From positions 1 to 5,535 of the forward strand of contig CAIVHI010000418.1 in NCBI GenBank assembly GCA_903905685.1: 5,535 nucleotides of DNA, read 5' to 3'. A program made the translations under genes and the position numbers. This DNA comes from an uncultured Bacteroidota bacterium (lineage in GTDB: Bacteria; Bacteroidota; Bacteroidia; Chitinophagales; Chitinophagaceae). Under the pieces are notes generated by a model. That model did not search any database, was not told where the DNA came from, and worked only from the letters and a program-made list of their open reading frames with translations. Position 1 is the stretch's first letter. The number at the start of each line of letters is the position of its first letter. This document shows, piece after piece, positions 1 through 5,535 of this stretch.

Positions 1-82
1 ATGAGACCGAGATTGACGTTAAGTGTTAGAGCAAATATACTCCATCGGCAGGTAATCTTTCCTGTATGACGATGGATATTTG

Positions 83-111
83 TTGTCGTGATATGCAAGA
101 TTTTTTATTTG
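83..111 (+). promoter_or_regulatory. Possible Bacteroidetes-type promoter upstream of the M1-like gene
   Basis: The Bacteroidetes primary sigma factor recognises TTG near -33 and TAnnTTTG near -7. Here TTG lies at 83-85 and TTTATTTG at 104-111, 18 bases apart, with one mismatch (TT instead of TA in the first two positions). Transcription would begin near 118 and leave a leader of about 160 bases before the lipoprotein gene, which is long. AT-rich DNA yields such matches by chance, so this is only a candidate. Confidence 0.25.
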
Positions 112-226
112 CAAAGAGCATTATAGCATATGGACTAATGTATAACCGCAAAAAATCTTCAATAGTCAAGTTTTTTTTAATTTATTTCGTGAGTCATTGT
201 TGCTTTTCGGGTGGGTTTGTTGAGTG

Positions 227-242
227 TGCAGACGTGTCTGCA
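227..242. repeat. Seven-base inverted repeat upstream of the lipoprotein start
   Basis: TGCAGAC and GTCTGCA are exact reverse complements separated by GT. The dyad lies 34 bases before the first possible start of the lipoprotein gene. It could be a small operator for a dimeric regulator or a tight RNA hairpin in the leader. No regulator is encoded nearby, and a 7-base match can arise by chance. Confidence 0.35.
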
Positions 243-276
243 GGCTGTTCTTGCGGGCCCGTAGGTACAAAATGGG

Positions 277-2106
277 TTGGATATGGATATGCGTTTTCGA
301 GGGCGTTGGTTGGGGCGGTTGATGCGTTTCCTGTTGTGCATGCGGGTATCGGTATTTGGTGCGGCATGTCTTGCCGCCCTTTCTGGCTGCGATTTTTTGG
401 GATTGCAGTCTTCGAAGTACTGTCAGCTACCCTTGAAGGACGAATTCACGATATCCAATTACGACAGTTTCCAATTTCGGCACCTCACATTAGACCTCAC
501 ACCTTCATTCTCTACCCACACCCTCAGCGCAACGGCAGAATGGGACATTGCAAGCATTCATGCACCAACAACGCTCCGATTGGATATCGACAGACTCCAG
601 ATTGATAGCGTATACTGCAATGGATTGCGTTCGGTTTTCAGCACCTTTTCGAATAGCCCCGGCGGCCAGGCGGTGGGCTTGAGTGTTCCCGTATCTCCGG
701 TAGTGCGAAAGGTGAAGGTATTCTACCGCACGTCGCCCGAATCGAGGGCACTGAAATGGATGGACGGCGATACGGTGGGGCAGGGCGGCAAACCCCTACT
801 TTATGTGCGGCAAGGTTTTATGCAGGCCTGCACTTGGTTCCCTTGTCCCGATGTGCCGGGAGTGCGGTTTCCATACTCCGCATTTGTTCACACGGCCAAC
901 CACCTCACGTCCGTCATGAACGCGGCCACCATTGGTAGGCTGAACGACAGCAGTGTTTCGACCTTCGAAATGGACATGCCCGTTGCGCCCTGTATGGTTG
1001 GCCTGGCGGTGGGCGACTTTTTGAAGATAGACGTGGCCAAACACCTTTCCGTTTTTTTCAGGCGTGAGACAAAAGCACGGGTGGGGCCGTATCTGGAAGT
1101 AGTGCGCGATGCCTTCAAGTACACCCGGCTCCATGCCATGTTTCGCTCCAGTTCCGACATCCGCTTGGTTGTGCTTCCATCTGCGCTCGGGGCAGGCCAC
1201 GGCCTTCCAAAATGGGTAGATGCCGAGGAGGGCCTATTTACCGGAGTCGACACTAGGCCCATAGCCGCCAATATAATGGAATCGTTGTTGCAGACGGCCA
1301 TGTTGGGCCACATGTCCGGAGAAACTTGGCGGGACCTTTGGCCCGTAGAAGGTCTTGCCGGCTACTATGCAGCCCGCCTTGTAGAAGAATATGTGGACCG
1401 TGACTTTGCGGCCATGTGCAGGTACAACGATTATATGACTGCCAAAGTCCGCAGCAAGGGTGCGGGCTTCGGCAGTGGGTTCAAGTCCACCATGTTGGCA
1501 CAGATGCCCGACAATCCGTTTTTCCCTGACCCGGACCCGAAGAGCGCGCTATTTTTCGAGCTAGCCGCACAACGGGCAGGAGTCGTGCCGTTCGATGACT
1601 TCATTGCCAATTTTTTGACCCATATGACGGCGGGCTCCATCTCGTCCAAAGGTTTTTTGACGCAATTGAAGAAAGACCTATTCATTAAACAGAACGGCCC
1701 GTGGAGGACGATGGACGTTGGGGGGTGGGTATTCAATAACGGACTCCCCGATAATTGCCCCCATACCCTGCCGCCCGAGTTTTCGGCCATAGACCGAATG
1801 CTGGATGCAGGGAGTGTCTCCCCCGCCGCAGCCGCCAAGTGGACCGAGCCGGAATGGGTGTATTTCACCCGTCGTGCGGCTGGAGACTCCTTTGGAGTCG
1901 CCAGCAACTTGTTGTCGGCGGGCATGATAGTGGCGTCTGTCGACGATGGCGCAGGCATTAGGAATTGCAAATCGTTGATTCGAAGCCTACAATGCCGTTC
2001 AACTGCTAAGTTGGTCAAGCCCAACGGCATTGCACGAAAACCATCCTTCTCGCGTGCAAGAGATGCCGACGATAACGCTTGCTCCGCAGGCTACGGCTGC
2101 GAATAG
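277..2106 (+). CDS. Secreted lipoprotein of M1 aminopeptidase / LTA4 hydrolase fold, catalytic residues missing
   Basis: Residues are numbered from the TTG at 277; ATGs at 283, 289 and 322 are alternatives, and 322 gives a compact 23-residue signal peptide. A lipobox LSGC ends at Cys38, so the protein should be an envelope lipoprotein. Residues about 60-250 match the M1 N-terminal beta domain: a strand with HLTLDLTPSF, then WFPCPDVPGVRFPY (187-200, compare LPCQDTPSVKLTY of LTA4 hydrolase), then VAPCMVGLAVGDF (236-248). Residues 295-497 match the thermolysin-like domain, with TWRDLWPVEG (350-359) and WVFNNGLP (484-491) as landmarks. The catalytic motifs are gone. GxMEN reads GHGLPKW (307-313), HExxH reads ESLLQ (335-339), and the catalytic Tyr position is about Asp420. 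Only the third zinc ligand, Glu358, remains, at the usual spacing of 23 residues. Peptidase activity is therefore unlikely; binding of peptides or a structural role is inferred. The helical C-terminal domain of the family is largely absent, and residues after about 535 look foreign. It could also be a decaying gene that is still open. Confidence 0.85.
   Translation: MDMDMRFRGRWLGRLMRFLLCMRVSVFGAACLAALSGCDFLGLQSSKYCQLPLKDEFTISNYDSFQFRHLTLDLTPSFSTHTLSATAEWDIASIHAPTTLRLDIDRLQIDSVYCNGLRSVFSTFSNSPGGQAVGLSVPVSPVVRKVKVFYRTSPESRALKWMDGDTVGQGGKPLLYVRQGFMQACTWFPCPDVPGVRFPYSAFVHTANHLTSVMNAATIGRLNDSSVSTFEMDMPVAPCMVGLAVGDFLKIDVAKHLSVFFRRETKARVGPYLEVVRDAFKYTRLHAMFRSSSDIRLVVLPSALGAGHGLPKWVDAEEGLFTGVDTRPIAANIMESLLQTAMLGHMSGETWRDLWPVEGLAGYYAARLVEEYVDRDFAAMCRYNDYMTAKVRSKGAGFGSGFKSTMLAQMPDNPFFPDPDPKSALFFELAAQRAGVVPFDDFIANFLTHMTAGSISSKGFLTQLKKDLFIKQNGPWRTMDVGGWVFNNGLPDNCPHTLPPEFSAIDRMLDAGSVSPAAAAKWTEPEWVYFTRRAAGDSFGVASNLLSAGMIVASVDDGAGIRNCKSLIRSLQCRSTAKLVKPNGIARKPSFSRARDADDNACSAGYGCE
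1879..1905. repeat. 27-base hairpin inside the 3' part of the M1-like gene
   Basis: GCTGG-A-GACTCC, a TTT loop, then GGAGTC-G-CCAGC form an 11-base-pair stem with one A-G mismatch. The hairpin falls at residues 535-543, about where similarity to the M1 family ends. It is not followed by a run of T, so it is not a standard terminator. It may mark the edge of inserted or repetitive DNA. Confidence 0.6.
1990..2032. repeat. Nested inverted repeat, 10-base perfect arms
   Basis: CAATGCCGTT (1990-1999) and AACGGCATTG (2023-2032) are perfect reverse complements. Inside them lies a second small stem, CAAC (2000-2003) with GTTG (2010-2013) around a TGCTAA loop. The structure is within the open frame of the M1-like gene, in the part that does not resemble the family. 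No T-run follows. It could be a dispersed palindromic repeat, a remnant of a mobile element, or an mRNA 3' stability structure. Confidence 0.65.
2030..2059. repeat. Seven-base inverted repeat next to the nested repeat
   Basis: TTGCACG (2030-2036) is the exact reverse complement of CGTGCAA (2053-2059), with 16 bases between. It shares its first three bases with the right arm of the preceding repeat, so the two stems would compete in a folded RNA. It adds to the dense repeat structure at the 3' end of the M1-like gene. Confidence 0.4.
2085..2101. repeat. Short GC-rich hairpin at the 3' end of the M1-like gene
   Basis: CGCAG (2085-2089) pairs with CTGCG (2097-2101) around a seven-base loop, just before the TAG stop at 2104-2106. 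The stem is short and there is no T-run, so on its own it is weak. It matters mainly as the fourth inverted repeat within about 220 bases. Confidence 0.3.
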
Positions 2107-2256
2107 AACGTGCATAAACCTACCGACTATTCCTACACATGTGATTTTGGTTTTATTTTAACAGGCGTTTTCAACAACGGCATGATAAATTGCGCAATCA
2201 TTTGATGTAAAGCGCGATAGGTGGACTGGCTGTTCGCTGACAATGAACTGGATATT

Positions 2257-4563
2257 ATGAAAAATATATTTTTATTGCTTCTTTTCGGCCTTTATGCTGC
2301 CATAGCTTATCCCCAAGCCAAGTATACGGTGAGTGGTACGGTGAAAGACAAGTCATCTGGCGAGGCACTAATTGGGGCAACGGTGAGAGTGGTTGACAAA
2401 AGCACTTTGGGCACCGTAACCAACGAATACGGCTTCTACTCCCTTACGGTTCCGGCTGGCGATTATAAAGTGGCCGTGCTCTACCTCGGCATGGCAGAAT
2501 ATACCTTCGACATCAAGGCCGGGAAGGATATAGTGCAAAACGTTTTTTTGGAACCCCAGAAGACGGAGCTTAAAGAAGTGACGGTATCGGGAAAAACAGA
2601 CCACGTGAAATCGGCCCAAATGGGCGTTGAAAAACTGGATATCAAAGACATCAACGATGTGCCGGTGCTCTTTGGCGAGAAAGACGTCATGAAAACCATT
2701 CAACTGCTTCCCGGTGTGCAAAGTACCGGAGACGGCAATAGCGGCTTCTATGTAAGGGGCGGCACATCAGACCAAAACCTGATTTTGCTGGACGATGCTA
2801 CTGTTTACAACCCATCGCACCTGCTGGGTTTCTTCTCTACCTTCAACAGCGACGCCATGAAAGACGTGACCCTTTATAAAGGGACCGAACCTGCCCAATA
2901 TGGCGGAAGACTGTCTTCGGTACTGGATGTGAAAATGAACGACGGCAACGACCAAGACTACCACGTTAGCGGGGGCATTGGGTTGATTTCTTCGAAAGTG
3001 AACGTGGAAGGCCCTATCACCAAGGACGATGGCTCCTTCCTAATCAGTGCCCGTCGCACCTATGCCGATGTGTTTCTAAAACTGTCGTCAGATACCACCC
3101 TCAAAAAAAGCAAGCTGTACTTTTACGACCTCAATACCAAGTTGAACTACAAACTCTCGGAAAAAGACCGCCTTTACCTCTCCGGCTATTTTGGGCAGGA
3201 CGACTTTGGGCTGGGCACCACCTTCGGGATCAACTGGGGCAACGCCACAGGCACACTGCGGTGGAACCACTTGGTTAATTCCCGACTGTTCTCCAATACC
3301 TCGTTGATTTTCAGCGATTACAGCTACGACATCAACATCAACAATTCTGGTATTTCGGCCACCATCCATTCCGAAATCCGTGATTGGAATCTGAAAGAGG
3401 AATTGGAGTTTTACCCGAACCCCGACCACTCGGTGAAATTCGGGCTGAGCAGCATTTTCCACACCATCACGCCCGGCAACATTACGGGCTCCGGAATCAC
3501 CAGCTCTACGCAGCCCGACAACCACACTTGGGAAAACGCGCTCTACATTACCGACAACTGGAAGGCGGCCGACAAGCTGAACATAGATTACGGTATGCGC
3601 ATGAGTTCGTTCTCGGTGTTTGGCGGCACCAATCTCTACAACCTCGACGCCACCCACAGCATAACCGATACCATGCACTACAGTAGCGGAACGATAGTGC
3701 AGACCTACTATGTGCCCGAACCCCGCATAAATGCCAGCTACATCCTCAACGATGTGTCGTCGCTCAAGGTGGGCTATGCCCGCAATGCGCAGTACTTGCA
3801 CCTCATTTCCAACTCCACCACCAGCAACCCCACCGACAAATGGGTGGCCACCAACAACATTATCAAACCCGAGATTGCAGACCAAGTGTCGTTGGGCTAT
3901 TTCCGCAACATCAAGGATGAGCATTATGAGCTGAATGTGGAGACCTACTACAAAAACATGCAGAACCAAATTGACTATAAGGACAATGCAACCATCATCA
4001 CCAACGATGCCATTGAGCCTCAGTTGCTGTTTGGGCAGGGTAGGGCATATGGCTTGGAGGTGACGGCACGCAAAAAAGTGGGCAAGCTCACGGGCTGGAT
4101 AGGCTACACGCTCTCCAAGTCGCAAATCCAGATATCGGGCGTCAACAACAATAAGTGGTACAACGCCCGCCAAGACCGCACCCACGACTTGTCTGTAGTG
4201 GCCATCTACCGCATGTCGCCAACTTGGACCGTCTCTTCCGATTTCGTGTTTTATACGGGCAACGCCGTTACCTATCCCAGCGGGAAATATATTGTGGGCA
4301 ACAAGGTATACAACTACTATACAGAGCGCAACGGCTACCGTTTTCCTTCCTACCAGCGCCTCGACTTCAGTGCAACCAAGCATTTGAAGCCGCACAAGCA
4401 CTATACGTCGGAAATCAATTTCAGTCTGTATAACGTGTATGGCTATGAAAATGCCTACATCATCCAGTTTGAAACCAACCCGAACGACCCCAACAGGTCG
4501 GAAGCGTTGCAAACCGCCCTGTTCCGCTGGGTGCCTTCCATTTCCTACAACTTCAAATTTTAA
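2257..4563 (+). CDS. TonB-dependent outer-membrane receptor with carboxypeptidase-regulatory-like N-terminus
   Basis: This is a 768-residue outer-membrane channel that should import a substrate using energy from the TonB-ExbBD complex. I chose the ATG at 2257 because it gives a clean signal peptide: MKN, a Leu-rich core, and an AIA cleavage site near residue 17. The in-frame GTG at 2221 would add 12 non-signal-like residues. Residues about 24-98 form a carboxypeptidase-regulatory-like beta-sandwich (VSGTVKDKSSGEALIGATV, then TNEYGFYSLTVPAGDY). LKEVTV (105-110) sits where the TonB box is expected. The plug runs from about 115 to 226, with LLPGV, FYVRGGTSDQNLILLD and YGGRLSSVLDV as landmarks. 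The rest is a beta-barrel rich in aromatic strands and ends in Phe, the usual outer-membrane assembly signal. It is well short of the roughly 1000 residues of SusC-type receptors, and the downstream partner is DUF4249-like rather than SusD. The substrate is unknown. A 150-base gap separates it from the M1-like gene, and I see no clear promoter or ribosome binding site there. Confidence 0.93.
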   Translation: MKNIFLLLLFGLYAAIAYPQAKYTVSGTVKDKSSGEALIGATVRVVDKSTLGTVTNEYGFYSLTVPAGDYKVAVLYLGMAEYTFDIKAGKDIVQNVFLEPQKTELKEVTVSGKTDHVKSAQMGVEKLDIKDINDVPVLFGEKDVMKTIQLLPGVQSTGDGNSGFYVRGGTSDQNLILLDDATVYNPSHLLGFFSTFNSDAMKDVTLYKGTEPAQYGGRLSSVLDVKMNDGNDQDYHVSGGIGLISSKVNVEGPITKDDGSFLISARRTYADVFLKLSSDTTLKKSKLYFYDLNTKLNYKLSEKDRLYLSGYFGQDDFGLGTTFGINWGNATGTLRWNHLVNSRLFSNTSLIFSDYSYDININNSGISATIHSEIRDWNLKEELEFYPNPDHSVKFGLSSIFHTITPGNITGSGITSSTQPDNHTWENALYITDNWKAADKLNIDYGMRMSSFSVFGGTNLYNLDATHSITDTMHYSSGTIVQTYYVPEPRINASYILNDVSSLKVGYARNAQYLHLISNSTTSNPTDKWVATNNIIKPEIADQVSLGYFRNIKDEHYELNVETYYKNMQNQIDYKDNATIITNDAIEPQLLFGQGRAYGLEVTARKKVGKLTGWIGYTLSKSQIQISGVNNNKWYNARQDRTHDLSVVAIYRMSPTWTVSSDFVFYTGNAVTYPSGKYIVGNKVYNYYTERNGYRFPSYQRLDFSATKHLKPHKHYTSEINFSLYNVYGYENAYIIQFETNPNDPNRSEALQTALFRWVPSISYNFKF

Positions 4564-5369
4564 TGGCCGTGAACAATTCGAAAATATATAGTGTGGTAGG
4601 TGCCGGAGTCTTGTTGCTGGCGGCATCGTGCCAAAAAGTAATCAATGTCAACCTCAACTCCTCTGCTCCGCAATATGTGGTTGAGGGCAATGTGACCGAC
4701 CAGCCCGGGCCTTACATGGTTAAGCTCACGCGCAGTGTGAACTTCGACCAAGACAACGTATTTCCTGCGGTATCAGGCGCGAAAGTCATTATTACCGACA
4801 CCACGGCAGGCCTACGCGATTCGCTTATTGAAGTCACGCCTGGCATTTACCAAACCCAAATGCTCACCGGGGTGTCGGGCCACACCTACAACCTGTACAT
4901 CAACTACCAAGGCAAAGTACTCACGGCGCAAAGCACCATGCCGCAGCCCGTGCTGCTCGACAGCATGCAAGTGCGTCCACAAGGCTTTAGGGGCAATTCG
5001 CTGGCGGCGGTGCCCTATTATTTCGACCCCGTTGCGAAAGGCAACTTTTACCACTTCGTGATGACGGTGAACGACACCGTGTCTACGGCCATTTATGTGC
5101 GCAACGATCAGCTTGTTAACGGCCAATTGATACAGCAGCCGCTGAGTGGTGGCGATGGCGGCGTAACCATCCGTCATGGCGATTCTTTGACGGTATCGAT
5201 GGAGTGTATAGACTCGATGGTTTATCAGTTCTACTACACGTTGCGCAACTCGCAAAACTCCAATTCTGCCACGCCCACCAATCCGGTGAGCAACATCAAG
5301 GGAGGGCAGTCATTGGGATACTTCAGTGCGCACACGGTGAGTGCGCTATCTACGCAGGTACCGTTTTAG
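4563..5369 (+). CDS. DUF4249-type lipoprotein, partner of the TonB receptor
   Basis: This is a 268-residue lipoprotein. Its ATG overlaps the receptor stop codon (TAATG), which implies translational coupling and near-equal production. A short signal peptide ends in LAASC, with the lipidated Cys at residue 23. After it come INVNLNSSAPQYVVEGNVTD (27-46) and a beta-rich domain with the pattern PAVSGAKVIITDT (68-80), PGIYQT (93-98) and YNLYINYQGKVLTAQSTMP (109-127). A second beta-rich part follows (about 130-230). The end, GGQSLGYFSAHTVS (247-260), is the usual closing motif, so the protein appears complete. These features fit the DUF4249 family, which in Bacteroidetes is often encoded directly after TonB-dependent receptors of this kind. 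By analogy with SusC/SusD it may cap the receptor or bind substrate at the cell surface. That role is inferred and the family has no assigned biochemical function that I know of. Confidence 0.85.
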   Translation: MAVNNSKIYSVVGAGVLLLAASCQKVINVNLNSSAPQYVVEGNVTDQPGPYMVKLTRSVNFDQDNVFPAVSGAKVIITDTTAGLRDSLIEVTPGIYQTQMLTGVSGHTYNLYINYQGKVLTAQSTMPQPVLLDSMQVRPQGFRGNSLAAVPYYFDPVAKGNFYHFVMTVNDTVSTAIYVRNDQLVNGQLIQQPLSGGDGGVTIRHGDSLTVSMECIDSMVYQFYYTLRNSQNSNSATPTNPVSNIKGGQSLGYFSAHTVSALSTQVPF

Positions 5370-5392
5370 GGGTGGGATGTGGATTATGAAAA

Positions 5393-5414
5393 AAAATATC
5401 TCAAAGATAATTTT
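5393..5414 (+). terminator. Weak AT-rich hairpin after the receptor-lipoprotein operon
   Basis: AAAATATCT (5393-5401) pairs with AGATAATTTT (5405-5414) around a CAA loop, with one bulged A. The right arm ends in TTTT, so the element could act as a modest rho-independent terminator for the operon. The stem is almost entirely AT and therefore weak. Its right arm touches the TTG of the tRNA promoter, so termination and initiation signals are packed together. Confidence 0.3.
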
Positions 5415-5441
5415 GTGGAGTCAAAAAGGTGCGTATCTTTG
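5413..5441 (+). promoter_or_regulatory. Bacteroidetes promoter of the tRNA-Val gene
   Basis: TTG at 5413-5415 and TATCTTTG at 5434-5441 match the Bacteroidetes -33 (TTG) and -7 (TAnnTTTG) consensus exactly, with an 18-base spacer. Transcription should start near 5448, about 12 bases before the first base of the mature tRNA, a typical distance for a stable RNA gene. This is the best promoter in the window. Confidence 0.85.
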
Positions 5442-5459
5442 CACTCTCAAAACGAGAAA

Positions 5460-5535
5460 GGGAGCATAGCTCAGCAGGTTTAGAGCATCTGCCTTACAAG
5501 CAGAGGGTCGGCGGTTCGACCCCGTCAACTCCCAC
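5460..5535 (+). tRNA. tRNA-Val (anticodon UAC), cut by the window end
   Basis: All arms of a tRNA can be traced. The acceptor 5' strand is GGGAGCA (5460-5466). The D stem is GCTC/GAGC with a 10-base loop. The anticodon stem TCTGC/GCAGA encloses the loop CTTACAA, with anticodon TAC at 5495-5497, which reads valine GUA and related codons. The T stem is GGCGG/CCGTC with loop TTCGACC, and the acceptor 3' strand is AACTCCC (5527-5533). A73 is at 5534 and C74 at 5535, so CCA may be encoded but runs off the window. Acceptor pairs 1-5 are perfect, but C6 faces A67 and A7 faces A66, which is unusual. The strong promoter just upstream suggests the gene is expressed. Confidence 0.9.

Larger units (their letters stand above)
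1..276. other. Upstream region without a supportable gene
   Basis: No convincing gene was found here. In frame 1 there is an open stretch of 22 codons from the first base to a TGA at 67-69. It could be the last codons of a gene entering from the left, but it matches nothing I recognise. A longer reading frame starts at 66 and runs into the lipoprotein gene to 605. It has no domain-like pattern and overlaps a frame with clear family similarity, so I treat it as spurious. The region is AT-rich around 100-190, as expected for a promoter-bearing spacer. Confidence 0.5.

Noticed and set aside
66..605. A 179-codon plus-strand frame overlapping the start of the M1-like gene
   Set aside because: From 277 on, the other frame carries the lipobox and the M1 N-terminal domain, while this frame shows no family-like pattern. 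The early hydrophobic stretch is explained by AT-rich, T-rich DNA.
1431..2030. A 199-codon minus-strand frame opposite the 3' half of the M1-like gene
   Set aside because: It lies opposite a region with clear M1 similarity up to about 1880 and its product has no recognisable features. It also covers most of the repeat-rich part, but nothing in it resembles a transposase.
2142..2204. TTTG-containing sequences at 2142-2149 and 2197-2204 as promoters for the receptor operon
   Set aside because: Each deviates from TAnnTTTG (one and two mismatches) and neither has a TTG at a suitable distance upstream. The operon promoter could not be located.
2221..2256. An upstream GTG start for the receptor
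   Set aside because: It would place 12 charged and aromatic residues in front of an otherwise perfect signal peptide, so the ATG at 2257 is preferred.
3088..4626. A 512-codon open frame on the minus strand, antisense to the receptor
   Set aside because: The plus-strand frame has a clear TonB-receptor barrel and its coupled partner. The antisense product is a Val/Gly/His/Arg-rich shadow without any domain pattern, typical of the complement of a GC-biased gene.

Overview
The window looks like a chromosomal piece from a Bacteroidetes (Bacteroidota) organism. Three things point there. One is a TonB-dependent receptor with an N-terminal carboxypeptidase-regulatory-like domain. The second is a DUF4249-type lipoprotein directly behind it. 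The third is a near-perfect Bacteroidetes promoter (TTG, 18 bases, TATCTTTG) in front of a tRNA gene. The starts lack clear Shine-Dalgarno sequences, which also fits. I cannot name the genus.

Layout, all on the + strand. Positions 1-276 hold no gene I can defend; there is one weak promoter candidate (83-111) and a short dyad (227-242). Positions 277-2106 encode a secreted lipoprotein of the M1 aminopeptidase / leukotriene A4 hydrolase fold. The zinc-binding and catalytic residues are missing, so it reads as a pseudo-peptidase. Its last 70 or so codons do not look like the family and sit in DNA packed with inverted repeats (1879-2101). After a 150-base gap with no convincing signal, 2257-4563 encodes a 768-residue TonB-dependent outer-membrane receptor. 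Its stop overlaps the start of a DUF4249-type lipoprotein (4563-5369) in a TAATG junction, so the two are surely one translational unit. A weak AT-rich hairpin, a textbook promoter and a tRNA-Val(UAC) close the window; the tRNA is cut by the window end after C74.

Working together: the receptor and the DUF4249 lipoprotein form the usual Bacteroidetes pair of a TonB-driven outer-membrane channel and a partner lipoprotein. The substrate cannot be read from the sequence. The inactive M1-like lipoprotein upstream has the same orientation and the same likely destination (cell envelope). It could be a peptide-binding accessory, but the link is positional only. The points most worth checking are the loss of every M1 catalytic motif, the repeat-rich replacement of that protein's C-terminus, and two adjacent mismatches in the tRNA acceptor stem.
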